Shown here in pieces: positions 14,050 through 25,345 of a DNA stretch of 64,000 nt. Position 1 is the first letter of the stretch. Each line of letters opens with the position of its first letter. Below the pieces are notes generated by a model. That model made no database searches, was not told the DNA's origin, and worked only from the letters and a program-made list of their open reading frames with translations. A program made the position numbers and the translations under genes. This stretch comes from Megamerina dolium (Eukaryota > Arthropoda > Insecta > Diptera > Megamerinidae): positions 120,091,240 through 120,155,239 of the forward strand of contig OY978525.1 in NCBI GenBank assembly GCA_963854835.1, read 5' to 3'.

Positions 14050-15218
14050 CGAGAGCGGATTGATAAAGAAGCTACCTAAGTACGAAAAAGGCAGCACAAA
14101 CAAAAAATTTCTTTTTTTTTTTTAAATTGCGATCTGTCAAACGTCAGCTGTTAAAATTTCACTCAAATTCATCGATTAGTTTATTTGTTGTAGTCGTTTG
14201 AAGTAACCAATTTTTGTGTTTCTTGAAAAATGGGAAAAAAAAGCGAATTTCGTGCAGTGATTAAACACTATTATTTAAAAGGGAAAACGTCGAAAGAGAC
14301 AAAAGAAAAGCTCGATAAACATTACGGTGAGTCTGCTCCGTGAGATTACATGGTAGAATATTGGATTGCGTGAATTTAAACGCGGCCGAACAAGCACTGC
14401 AAAAATACAATCAACAGGAAGGCCAAAAGAGGTGGTTACTGGTGAAAATATCAAGAAAATCCGCCGAGTCAAGTTGCGTGCGATTGTTGAAATGGTAAAC
14501 ATCTCATATGAACGCGTGTTCAACATTTTGCATGAACATTTACGTATGAAAAAGCTATCGGCAAGATGGGTGCCGCGTTTGCTCAGTGTCGAACAAAAAC
14601 GAGTTCGAGAGACCACTTCACAGCGGTGTTTGGACATGATAAAGCGTAATCCTGTTGATTTTTGGCGTCGATTAATAACTGAAACCAAAAATCAATCGAA
14701 ACAATGGGTGGAAGCTGGTGGAAGTGCTCCGAAGATGGCGAAGGCAGTGAAATCGCTTGGCAAGGTTATGGCCACTGTATTTTGGGATGCACTCGGAATA
14801 TTGCTTATCGATTATCTTGAAAAAGGATCCACAATCACAGGAAAGTATTATCGTGCATTATTGGATCAATTGAATGATGCAATCAAGAAAAAACGACCAC
14901 ATTTAAAGAAGAAAAAAATGCTCTTTCTTCAAGACAACGCACCGGTTCATTTCGAATTGGTCATTGATCATCCACCCTAAACTTGAAAAAATGGCTTGCA
15001 GGAAAAAGATTCAGCTCAAACGAAGAAGTGATTACCGAAACTAACGCGTATTTTGAGGGGTTCCCGAAATCGTATTATTCAAATGGTATAAAAAAGTTGG
15101 AATATCGTCTTACTAAGTGTGTCGAAGTAAAAGGAGACTATGTTGAGAAATAAATGGTTTTTGAGAAAAAAAAATGTTGTTTTCCTACTTAGGTAGCTTC
15201 ATTATCAATCCGCTCTCG
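14050..15218 (+). mobile_element. defective irritans-type mariner element
   Basis: Bounded by 33-bp terminal inverted repeats (outer end cgagagcggattgataa, inner end gctacctaagta; one mismatch between ends) and flanked on each side by the TA target duplication (14048-14049 and 15219-15220). Length is 1169 bp, somewhat short for the roughly 1.3-kb family because of internal deletions in the transposase gene. Both ends are intact, so mobilisation in trans by a related transposase would be possible in principle. Confidence 0.93.
14230..15152 (+). pseudogene. mariner transposase pseudogene
   Basis: The ATG at 14230 opens MGKKSEFRAVIKHYYLKGK, then hits a TGA after GESAP, another stop and a frameshift near 14365. 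The longest open part (14366-14980) contains EMVNISYERVFNILHEH, KLSARWVPRLLSVEQK, SQRCLDMIKRNP, GKVMATVFWDA and LFLQDNAPVH. The block bearing the first catalytic aspartate is missing between RRLIT and ETKNQSKQW, and the segment with the third aspartate is deleted after a premature stop; homology resumes at LKKWLAGKRFSSNEEV to the TAA near 15150. Two of three catalytic residues are lost, so the gene is dead. Confidence 0.9.
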
Positions 15219-16123
15219 TATATATTTAATTATATATATCAAGTCAAATTTTTAATATCAATATAGCACAATAATAATTTGTCAATAATGCGACATCAAA
15301 TGTTTTGTATTAATATTATAATAGTAGTAGTCTGTAATGTAGTCTGATTTCAACATACATATATCAATAAAACAAAAAAAAAAAATAGTATGAAGGCATA
15401 GACAGGCTTTACAAAGTGCCACAGTATGCTTCCATTTAATATGGCGTCCTTAACGAAATGTTAAGTTATGGTAAAAAAAAAATTGTTTTTTTGTTTATTA
15501 ATTTCATTATAGTTATAATCCTTATATGTTAATAATTAATTACATATTGTCATTATTTGATTATTTCTTGGAAGAGGAGATGTAAGTGGATGAGAAACGA
15601 ATGCTTCTGAAGATGGTATTTGGTAATGTAATTCGTTGCTAGATACTAACATATATTTTGGGGTTACAATAATTATTCATAATCATTTTTCGACGACGCT
15701 CGAAACAAATCTAACGACATTACGACGACGACGACGACGACGGCGACGACGACGATGACGACGAGTATACATTGTTCTTTTGGCACTAAATGATGATGTT
15801 GCTCACATCAGAATCATAACTAAATATTATATTATTTTCGAAGATGTGTATAAGTAGTATGCTTTTCTTATTCGAAAGTAGTAAATATACAATATTTCCA
15901 AAACGATATGAAAAATAAATATCGTATGGTCAAATATTGTGGAATGCAAAAATATTGCATTGCATGATATTCATCCTTGCGCGAACGTTATTCAAAAAAA
16001 TGATGAAACTCCATAAGAGATGAAAAAAAAAAAGAAAAATTATAATAATAAATTCATAAATGCAGCTTTTAAAAAAAAGCTATTGTTCACATGACGGCAA
16101 AATTGCTGCAAAATTCGTCTCTA
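15219..16123. other. 3' region of the most distal lola terminal exon
   Basis: AT-rich DNA downstream (on the minus strand) of the stop at 16124; probably includes the 3' UTR of that isoform. Holds an (ACG)n microsatellite at about 15720-15766. Confidence 0.45.
15720..15766. repeat. (ACG)n microsatellite
   Basis: Imperfect acg triplets with single substitutions, in the presumed 3' UTR of the distal lola exon. Confidence 0.85.
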
Positions 16124-16952
16124 TTAGCACTCTTTCGTTGTCACAGGCGTTGTTGAGTATTTGGAACGTCGACTAGTGGCTATCTGTGGCAAATCCGAAT
16201 GATGCTTACGCACGTGAACGCCTAAATTGCCACGCTGTTTCGACATATAGCTACAATAGGGACATTGATGTGATGGCATTTTGCCACCACATTCGACATT
16301 TTCATGACGTCGTAATGTCGATTTCCAACGATATCGTTTGTTGCAGTTCTTACACTGATATGTTGGCTCATCGTTGTCATCACCGGCATTTAAATCCGAT
16401 AAACCTCGACGACGATTACGATTTCCACTGGCACTACTGGCTGGTCGGCTATTGCTGTCAGCATCACAAATTGAGTTGTTGCCTTCAATACTGACGCCAC
16501 CAACAAATTGACTTAAGGAGAAATCAAAATTTCCAAATTGTATTTTTGACGCATCGTTGGCACGCGCTTGTACTGCTAGCGCCTGAGCATGCGCCAATGC
16601 TTGTGCCTGTGCAGACGTCATTGGTTGTTCTGAATCATCCGATTGATAATTATTGTTGGACGTATTTACGGAAGACGGCATATTAGATGCTATCGCATTT
16701 GGATACATTATTGGCAATGCAACGGAGTTGGTGTTGTTGGCAAAATGGATCTTATTAGCCTCAACCAGGTGTATGTCATCGAAACCGTTGTAACGTGAAT
16801 CATCGCCATCTTCGGCATAAACATCATTTTGATCGGTATCATGTTCTCTGTCATTTTCGAAATTGCGTTGTTCACGATGCTGACGTAGAAAATTTTCCAA
16901 CAATTTAGTGGGTGCAACTAAATGCTGTTGCTGCTCCTGCTGCTGCTGCTGC

Positions 16953-16984
<32 letters not shown>

Positions 16985-17943
16985 GTAAAGTTCTTGAGCA
17001 CGCAGCTGCTGTTGTAAATTGTAATTGTAACCATCTCGAAGAAGAGCAGCAGCAAAAACAGCCGCTTGTGGCGTCACATTATTACCCACAGTAGCTGCAG
17101 CTGCAGCCGCAGCAGCAGCAGCAGCAGCAGCAACACTGTGCACTGTTTTTATGACAGAAGTAGATGCCGCTGGTGATGGTGACGATGATGATGTTGATGA
17201 TGATAATGGCGCAACAATGTAACCACTTGTCGATTGTATTGTCGATTTGTCATCGATCTGCCTCAAAGTTGGCACAACAACGGACGTTGGAATCGATTTG
17301 ACTTCAAGCTTTGGTGATATTGGTGATAGTGTCGCATCAACTGCTTCAGTGCCATTTTCATTAGGTACCAAACGTGTTTGAGTATATTTCTTGCGTGGAT
17401 GAAATGGCGTACAGCTGATATCAGCGCTCAAATCTTTTGCTGTATGCTCATCAACGACCATTTGTGTCTTGGACACCATTCCATCCGCATGCAAGTTTTT
17501 TGAAACGAAAATACTTTTGCTTGGCACAGCTGCTGCAACAGTTGTTTCTGCCGACGTTGGTGACGGTTGGGCGGCATGTTTTTGTTCTTGTTCCTGATTC
17601 TTTGGTGCATTCGCCATATTGGTTTTATATAATCCCAGCAACATATCGGACACCGCATTTACCGACATACGGTTGCGATTGCCCTTAGTTTGACTACGAA
17701 CTTGACTGATCGATATATTCGCTCCATTATGTTCCGAACGTGACCGTTGCTGCTGCTGCTGCTGGGCACAATTAACAGGTAATATTTGTATGTCTTCTAT
17801 TGGCGTACTTGATTTCAACCATTTTTTCGGTGGCTTCCTTTTTGTATTCAATTTGGAACGTTGATTTTGCTTTGGTATGGCTCCTAAAAAATTACCAGAT
17901 GGTGCAGTATTTTCTTTGTGATTTCTGGTTTTGCTACTAAAAT
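16124..17943 (-). CDS. lola: lola alternative terminal exon, zinc-finger isoform (most distal in window)
   Basis: Terminal exon of the BTB zinc-finger transcription factor Lola, which directs axon guidance and cell-fate decisions. The 3' splice site is tattttacag at 17945-17944. The first two bases (AT) complete the codon begun by the final G of the common exon, giving Asp, and 605 exon-encoded residues follow. A low-complexity region carries poly-Ala (about 17095-17130) and poly-Gln (about 16923-16985) from CAG/CAA runs. Near the C-terminus a C2HC finger (CKNC..KSTLRRHENVEC) is followed by a second finger (CPYC..GNLGVHVRKHH), then a short basic tail ending VTTKEC. The CAG runs are candidates for length polymorphism. 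I cannot match it to a Drosophila isoform letter. Confidence 0.93.
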
Positions 17944-18545
17944 CTGTAAAATATTTTTGGATAAAATTTTCATTAATATTTTGTATGCAATTTGAATTAG
18001 TATGTAGGCTCCCATTACATAATACAATGAAATAGAACTTGACAAGCGAATTACTGCCAAATTTTTTCTTTCAAATTATTAAATAGGGCCACAATCCCTC
18101 CCTCCCCGTCATGTTTATGTTGATTATGCGCATTGTATGAGAAATGTAAATATGTTTTATTATTGAAAAACAAAACAAAAAAAAAAAACAAATGAAAAAA
18201 TGAAAATAAATGAAAAAGCATGAAAATGTGCTGTTTTTTTTTTTAGATATGATCAATTTTATGCTTCCATTATGCTTTGACCTATGCCTGTAATAATATA
18301 TATAAATACTAGGACCTATAGGATGTTGACTTTCAGTGCCTGGTGTTTGTAATGAGTGAGTATTTTGGTGTTCTAACGAAAATAAAATACTAAGCCAAAT
18401 GATAATGATAAATATGTAGCATGCAAAAAATAATAATAATGAAATATTACAAAATATTTTTGTTGCTATTTTTCAAACTACTCAACTACACACACACATA
18501 AACATGCAATAAGCTGAAAAATTTTATATGTTTGAATAAATAATT
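17944..18545. other. lola intronic DNA
   Basis: AT-rich. A continuous open frame on the minus strand covers about 18335-18071 but has only weak splice signals and is mostly low complexity. Confidence 0.4.
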
Positions 18546-18652
18546 GAATTTCACTTTCGATCAATATTAATTTTATCCACAATTTTTATCTTAAAAATTT
18601 ACTTTTTGAATTTCTAACAAATGAAAAATGTAAAATGATCGAAAGTGAAATT
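18546..18652. mobile_element. small foldback element, TTTCACTTTCGATC family, copy A
   Basis: Inverted ends gaatttcactttcgatc and gatcgaaagtgaaatt enclose about 75 bp of AT-rich DNA. Related copies lie at 43577-43690 and 53297-53389. Confidence 0.6.
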
Positions 18653-19146
18653 CCGGAAAAAATCTGTAAAATAATTGATATCGATTATTTAATTTTTTTC
18701 CTTGCACGTCAACACTTGGTGTTCAATGAAATGCAAATAAAAAAAAAAAAAAATTGTGAGTTTCTATATGAACCTGTAAACAAATAAATTGTGTATTAGT
18801 TAATAAGAATGTTTTATATGTTCTGATGAAATAAAATAAATAAGAAAATAAAATAAATAAAATTCTAAAGTTTTTAATGAAAAATATTTTTTATTTATTA
18901 AGTACTATGATTATTAAAAATGAAGCTATTGAAGAAAATGGTGTTTAAAACAAAAACCAAAATTGTATGAATGATGTAGTATGATGTGATGTTGATGATG
19001 TAAATTTGTTTTTTTTTTTTGTCATTGTTGTCATCGTCAATACATATATGTATACTTGCTGCTATCTTTGATATTAATATTCGTATATGTTGCAATTTTT
19101 TCGCATGCTTTTTTATTACACACACACACACACACCCTAAACGATA

Positions 19147-19320
19147 TCACAAACATATGTGCTTCCCAAGAATAGACGGGTCTACGTATCGGAAGCACTC
19201 GACCAAGGTAGGCCAAGGTCAATTCAAGTCATCACAATACGAAAATGCTTTATACGGGAAGAAAACAAAGCATTTCTGTAATCTTGCTGCTGCTGCAACA
19301 ACAACAAATATATGTATACA
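19147..19320. repeat. dispersed repeat with (CAA)n end, copy 2, inverted relative to copy 1
   Basis: gcttcccaagaatagacggg followed by actcgaccaagg is the reverse complement of 585-650. It is followed by the cgaaaatgctttatacggga / caaagcatttctg hairpin core and ctgctgctgcaacaacaac. Directly abuts the 19347 foldback element. Confidence 0.65.
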
Positions 19321-19346
19321 AATATTTTCAGCTAACAGTATTTTTA

Positions 19347-19587
19347 GTTAACAGTGCCAACAGTGTATATTGCCTTCCTTGCAGCTAAAAATATTTTTAT
19401 ACACATGTTTGTTGTTGTTGTTGTTGTTGCAGCAGCAAGAATACGGAAATGTTTTGTACGGGAATAAAATAAAGCACTTCCGTTTCTTGCTGCTGCAACA
19501 ACAACAACAACAACAACAGCAAACGTATATATAAAAATATTTTTAGCTGCGAGGCAATAGGCAATAGGCACTGTTGGCACTGTTAAC
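19347..19587. mobile_element. 241-bp foldback MITE with perfect 19-bp terminal repeats
   Basis: The ends gttaacagtgccaacagtg (19347-19365) and its exact complement (19569-19587) bound nested inverted blocks: attgcc..gcagctaaaaatattttta, a GTT run, gcagcagcaagaatacggaaat, and their complements on the right side. Almost the whole element folds into one hairpin. It shares its core hairpin with the dispersed repeat at 490-665. Confidence 0.8.
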
Positions 19588-20553
19588 TCAGAAGAGCTTA
19601 GGTGAGTTTCTCATGTCCAGCATTATTATGCTTGTGAAATTCGGAAGAATTCCAAACAGTGTCCGGACACCTTGTGAAAGTACAATTTTGTCTTTGGCGC
19701 CAGAAGCCAAAACATTAACTTTTTATTTTCATTTAAAAAACGCATTACATTTGTGTCGTTCATGCACTTGACATGACACATGAATGAAAAGTATTCAAGA
19801 AATAATGCAAAAGTAAATATGTTTGAATGTATGTATAACTGTATGTATGCCAATAGAAGTGAGAAATGATTTGCAAATGATTTACATTTAGAATGCTCTT
19901 GTTATTGTTCGATGTACAAGTATACGTGAGTATGTATGTATGTATGTATGTATGTATGTCCATTAGTAAAGTGTAAAATTAAAATAACTGAATATCTTTC
20001 GCTATCATATATTGTACGGTTTGTTGTACCTGTAATGGTAGAAAGAGAAAGAAATAGATTAGTAATTTAATTCAGTATGAATAAATCTCTCGTAACAGTT
20101 AAAAGATGAATTTCTTTCATGTTCTTCTTTTTCTTCTTCGTTTTCGTTTCAGTACGAACAAAAAAACGAAAGAGTACAGCATTTCACTTTTCACCTGAAA
20201 AGAAAAAGAGAAAGAGAATAGAGAAAATAGGTTAGTGTGTGGCTTCTCTGAGTATTTTCAATGTTGAAGGACGCTTTTGAGTGCAGCAATACATAGATTG
20301 TATTGCTATTGGTGTGGTGCAGTTGAGTGAATATCAGAATGCGATGTAGTATGTGTGTATGCGCATGTGTGTAAGCGATTGTTATCTCAACAGTGCCCGA
20401 AATAGGTTTTGATGTATAGAATAAACCAAAAAGTTTTTTTTTTTTTTTGTTCAGATTAAATTTAACTATTTATTCTTTGCACAAAGCTATGAGTATTTTA
20501 CTAAAAGTAAAATACAATCATTCAACTGGATGAAATTATTTATTTTATTTTAT

Positions 20554-20585
<32 letters not shown>

Positions 20586-20943
20586 TTATTTATTTATTTA
20601 TTTTTTTTTTTGGTGCAAACAGTTTTCAATAATATTAGTTACTTATACAATTTTTTTTTAATAAGTCTTTAATTTTTGTATTAGAAAGCATGTGGATTGT
20701 GAATATTAAAAAAAAATATATATATGTATTTATAGTGTAATATCAATTAAGCATTTTAAGCTACGATCATTTCATAAAAAGTTTCACTATTGTTAAACTT
20801 TTCAAGTTGAGAATTTGGATATTTAAAAAAAAATTTTGATACCATTAGCCTCGAATTTTTAATACACATATTGATATAAATAAAACTTTAGTTTTTAACT
20901 TGATTTTAGAAGTTTTAATAACTTTTAACACATACACACACAC

Positions 20944-20946
<3 letters not shown>
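19588..20946. other. lola intronic DNA with TATG and pyrimidine-rich tracts
   Basis: Contains a (GTAT)n run at about 19930-19960 and AT-rich DNA. A strong minus-strand 3' splice-like pyrimidine tract ends at about 20199. Confidence 0.45.

Positions 20947-21016
<70 letters not shown>
20947..21016. repeat. (AT)n microsatellite
   Basis: About 70 bp of AT dinucleotide following a CA-rich lead-in. Confidence 0.95.
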
Positions 21017-21022
<6 letters not shown>

Positions 21023-21425
21023 TAAAAAATGCACTAAATTGCAAAGCGCTACAAAACAAGAAATTACAAAGTGTCTCTACTGCACCACACACGAATCTGC
21101 ACTAAGTTCTAACACAATTTCCTAGCTTCGAATTTCTAAGCACGATCTCACATATACATATACACGCATATATACATCGGCTAAGGTAGAAGCCCATAAA
21201 TGCTTCAAAAAGCAACTAAAGCAACAACGACAAGAGCAACAACAACAACAACAAGAGTACCGAAAGAATCGTCGTTGCTGTTAAAAAGGAATTTGTGGAA
21301 AATGCATGCTTCGTCGTTTAATCCTGCATTAGCTATGTTCGAACCGAACACTACTGCCTACGCTTATGCATGTATATGTGCTTGCAGTGTATATGCATGG
21401 GCATATATATAAGTATGTATATATA

Positions 21426-23019
21426 CAGTCAGGGACTAAAGTTTAAATACACCCATAAAACATCGCTTTAAATAAAAATAAAGCATTTTAACACAAATGT
21501 AAATATGCAGTTTATTTTTAGTTGAATAATGACCAATATCGAAAACCAAAACAATTCACTTTTTTTCATAGATAACTTAAAATTCATCAAAAACTAAAAA
21601 AATACATGGGACAAAAGTTTAAATACAATACAAAATTTTCTTTCTTTAGCTGATTTTAGCTTAATTAAAAAACGTTAAACTTAAATTAATATTTGGTAGG
21701 TCCGCCTTGAGTTTCAATGACTGCCTGCAGACGACGTGGCATAGACAGAACCAAATTTTCTGTTTCGGATGTGCTGATTTCTGACCAGGCCTTTTTCAGA
21801 GAATCTTTAAGGGATTCTTTGTTCTTTAAAGCTGCGCGATTGATTTTTCGGTCCAATAATTCCCAAGCGTGTTCAATTGGGTTTAAGTCCGGTGATTGGG
21901 GAGGACTACAGAGCTGACGTGGAGCATAATACAGCAACCAGTCCTTGAAATATCCAGTTGTTGAAATATCCAACTTCTTCCCAGACCCAAACTATCCACA
22001 GAAGGCTGCAAATTTTGTTCCAATATACTTTTATACACGTGTTTGTCCATTATTCCATCGATAAAAGCCAAGTGTCCCACGCCAGCTGCTGCAATTGCTC
22101 CCCAAACCATCACACTACCGCCCCCATGTTTAACGGTTGGTATTAAATTTTTGGTTTGAAGTGCTGTGCAGGGCTTGCGCCAAATTTTTGCGCGACCATC
22201 GCTGCCGAAAATATTAAATTTAGATTCATCTGTGTATAAGACTCTTCGCCAAAAGTCCTCATCCATATCCTTGTACTTGTTTGCAAAATCCAGACGAAGT
22301 TGTCTATTTTTTCCAGAAATAAGCGGTTTTTTACGTGGAACTCTGCTTCGATAGCCGTTATACCGTAAAGCTCTTTGTACGGTTTTTGGGTGAACATGTT
22401 TGCCTGACACCGCAGCAATACTACCGGCTAACTTTGGCGCACTTATTTTTGGATTTTGGCCACTTCTCTTAGGATAAGGTTTACATCTCGGCGAGAAAGT
22501 TTTTTTGGTCGACCAGTTCTGGGCTTATTTTCCACTGTTTTGTAAGTTTTATATTTTCTTATTACGTTTTGCACACTTGCACAGGACAAATTCAAAATTT
22601 TTCCTATATCACGGTAGGATTTGCTTTCTTTAAAGTGTTTAATTATTAAATCTTTAAGACCAGACTCTATTTGTTTTCCTTTGCCCATTATTTTGCTTTC
22701 AAGTCTACCGACAACGATGAAATCACTAATAATTCTGAATAAATATGCGTAAGTGAAGAAAGCAAAAAAAATATAACGGTACTTTTCCAAAGAAATTGCA
22801 AAAACACGTGTTTTCTTGTATTGTATTTAAACTTTTGTCCAGCGTATTTTTTGAGTTTTTGATGAATTTACAGTTATCTATGCGACAAATACAAATTTTT
22901 TGTTATTGTGTTTGCTTACTGATAGACTGCAAAAAAACTGCTTACTTAGATTTTCGCAGCAATGCTTTATACGAGTTAAAATTAAGATTTGTGGGGTGTA
23001 TTTAAACTTTAGTCCCTGA

Positions 23020-23022
<3 letters not shown>
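21426..23022 (-). mobile_element. Tc1-like transposon with IR/DR ends, defective
   Basis: Perfect 29-bp terminal inverted repeats (cagtcagggactaaagttta at each outer end), TA on both sides, 1597 bp long. A second, inner inverted pair of 25 bp (ggacaaaagtttaaatacaa...) lies 183 bp from the left end (21609-21633) and 182 bp from the right end (22816-22840), giving the IR/DR architecture known from Bari/Sleeping Beauty-type Tc1 elements. The transposase lies on the minus strand and is broken. Confidence 0.95.
21686..22688 (-). pseudogene. Tc1-like transposase pseudogene, two frameshifts
   Basis: The ATG at 22688 starts MGKGKQIESGLKDLIIKHF, an N-terminal paired-like HTH, followed by the TGRPKKLS hinge. 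A one-base loss near 22459 (in the block preceding ISAPKLAGS) shifts the frame. The middle part holds the first catalytic Asp in LYTDESKFNIFGSDG and HGGGSVMVWGA. Near 21965 a short local duplication/deletion replaces the block carrying the second catalytic Asp and shifts the frame again. The last part retains CSPPQSPDLNPIEHAWE with the final catalytic Glu and runs to the stop at 21686. The gene cannot be functional as it stands. Confidence 0.92.
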
Positions 23023-23101
<79 letters not shown>

Positions 23102-23141
23102 TTTATAAACATACACATATACATATGTATATAATATATAC

Positions 23142-23184
<43 letters not shown>

Positions 23185-23197
23185 ATATATATATATG

Positions 23198-23295
<98 letters not shown>

Positions 23296-23422
23296 GTATA
23301 TTATATACATATATATATATATAGATATATGTATATATCTATATAATATATACATATATATATATATATTTTTTATATATATATATATATATTATATATA
23401 ATATATATATATATATTATATA

Positions 23423-23499
<77 letters not shown>

Positions 23500-23500
23500 T
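23023..23500. repeat. long (AT)n/(ATATAT) microsatellite tract
   Basis: About 480 bp of AT-dinucleotide DNA with short TTTATA/ATAATA interruptions and one island (about 23095-23130) containing gtttataaacatacac. The TA target site of the Tc1 element lies in its left end. Predicted Tyr/Ile-rich frames here are artefacts. Confidence 0.95.
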
Positions 23501-24105
23501 TATTTTAACGGATGTGACTACATACGCATGCACATCTGCTATTTGAAGTGCATTTCTATTTGCAATGGCTAAGCAAAAAGCAACACTGCAGCCAGCGGCA
23601 AGCATAGGCATTGAAGCACTGAAAATTGAAATCAAATCGAAACCCATACGCACACTCACAAAAGTTATCCGAAATTAATGCTATTTAGGCACATACATAA
23701 TTATTGTACGCACATAAATGCATATACATTAGAGTGGTGCTCCTCTGATCAAATTAAGCACAATTTTAAATTTTATGCAATTTGAAGCACATTCAATGTA
23801 CCCGAATTAAATCAAATTTGATTTTATGCATATTTCAAATAACTCATAAATACTCTTGATGGTGAAAACTCAAAAATTGCATCAACTTTAAATTCATCCA
23901 TGAAAGCCTGAACCACTTTAATGTACCTACATATACATACTGTATATGGTATGTAGATACTACATGTGCATATGTACAAAGAGTGAAAGAGAAAAAGTTT
24001 TCCCAACAATACATGCATACACTTTGGATTTTTCGTCCATGCATATGTACATGTACCATAGATGTGTGTCAATTGCAAGTGCCTGAGAGAGGCTTAGGAT
24101 TAACG

Positions 24106-24150
24106 TATATATAAAAGAACCAGTTGTACCAGCAGCAGCAGAAAAGTATT
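24106..24150 (+). promoter_or_regulatory. possible TATA-box core promoter
   Basis: TATATATAAAAG at 24106-24117 is followed about 25 bp later by an initiator-like ccagttgtacc and a CAG run. No downstream gene is evident on the plus strand, so this may be fortuitous. Confidence 0.2.
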
Positions 24151-24484
24151 TCTATATTCCCAAATAAGTACAATCTAATAGTTTCCTTTTTTTGGTTTTT
24201 TTTTTTTGGTATATTGATTTTATCCCATTTTTCTCCTTTCAAACTTACAAATGCAGTAATTTTCCATTTACCTACTTGTTAGGAGGAATAATATAAATAA
24301 AATGTTTCACACAAAACAACGGAATCACATACAGTTTGGTGCAAAAGTTAGCTATATATTTTATTAGAAATTTAAAAGTGTTTCAATTTATTTCATTTTG
24401 CTCAATTTCAAATTATAATGATCAGTTATAATTTGACAGTTAAGTGATCAGTTTATTAAGAGCTTCCATTTTAAAGCCTGCAGG

Positions 24485-24550
24485 CACAAATCTTTTTGAT
24501 TATATGATTAAAAAATTATTAAATCTTTTTGATTATATGATTAAAAAATT
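24485..24550. repeat. short direct duplication flanking a SINE
   Basis: aaatctttttgattatatga followed by ttaaaaaatt occurs twice in tandem, and a related ttgattatatgatta follows the SINE on its right side, consistent with an expanded target-site duplication. Confidence 0.5.
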
Positions 24551-24556
24551 AATAAG

Positions 24557-24810
24557 TATATGGCACTTATAGGTCCCGAAGTACCCTTTGACCGAGCTTC
24601 TCTTCCATTACGGTTGTGCGTGTTAAATTTTGGAGAGCATTAGAAGGGACCTACTTATGTTAGCCGGTTCCAAATGGCAGAGTCGAGCTCTTTAAAAAGC
24701 TGTTTTCGTGGCAAATTGTTTGATATTTAAGTTGTGCTTCGGCCGGGAATTGAACAAAAGACCTATAGGTCAGAAAGCCAACCCGCTAAATACTGAGCTA
24801 CGGCACCCAC
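24557..24810 (-). repeat. tRNA-derived SINE, minus orientation, internally deleted
   Basis: Tail at the left (tatggcacttataggtccc), head at the right (gggtgccgtagctcagtattt on the minus strand). The central block around the cggtaccc motif is missing. Confidence 0.8.
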
Positions 24811-24838
24811 ATTATTGATTATATGATTATATATATTT

Positions 24839-25182
24839 ATTTGGCACTTATACGCTACAAAGTGTCCTTTGACCGAGCTTCTTTCCCAGTACTGTTGTGC
24901 GTGTTAAATTTTGGACAGTATTAGATGGGACCTACTTATGTTGGCCGGTTCCGAATGGCAGAACTCTTGCGACATCACTTTTCTGAGCTTTGTCACAGAG
25001 TTCTTTTATAAGCTTTTCCATGGCAATTTTTTAACTGCCGGAAGAATTGCCAATTGCTTGCGGACAGGTGGGTACCGTTCGAAAGAAAAATATTTTCGAT
25101 ATTAAATTTGTTTTGCTTCAATCGGGGATTGAACCTAAGACCTACAGATCAGAAGGCCAAACACACTAACCACGGCACCCAT
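24839..25182 (-). repeat. tRNA-derived SINE, minus orientation, near full length
   Basis: Carries all body blocks (ttgtgcgtgttaaattttgg, gccggttccgaatggcag, gccaattgcttgcggacag, gtgggtaccgttcgaaag) and a B box (gttcaatcccc on minus). The A box is damaged: the head lacks the tagctcagtgg core. Confidence 0.85.
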
Positions 25183-25345
25183 AATGCGTCTTAAATGTTG
25201 GGCAGTATTAGAAGGGACCTACTTATATTAGTCGTTTCCGAACGGAAGAACCCTTGTGACATCACTTTGTCACGCAATCCTTTTAGAAGCTTTTTAATGA
25301 CAAATTGCTACTGTTACACTTCAGGCGCGGTTTGAACCCACAACG
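25183..25345 (-). repeat. partial SINE copy abutting the previous one
   Basis: gcgtcttaaatgttgggcag through tcttttagaagctttt-like blocks match the middle of the SINE body, ending in a B-box-like gggttcaaacc (minus strand). It directly follows the copy ending at 25182, so three SINE units stand in head-to-tail order from 24557. Confidence 0.65.

Noticed and set aside
18071..18335. Open minus frame reaching an AG near 18335 in lola phase
   Set aside because: Acceptor lacks a proper pyrimidine tract and the peptide is Phe/Ile/Lys noise typical of AT-rich DNA.
23002..23655. Tyr/Ile repeat proteins on the minus strand
   Set aside because: They are translations of the (AT)n tract; no other coding evidence.
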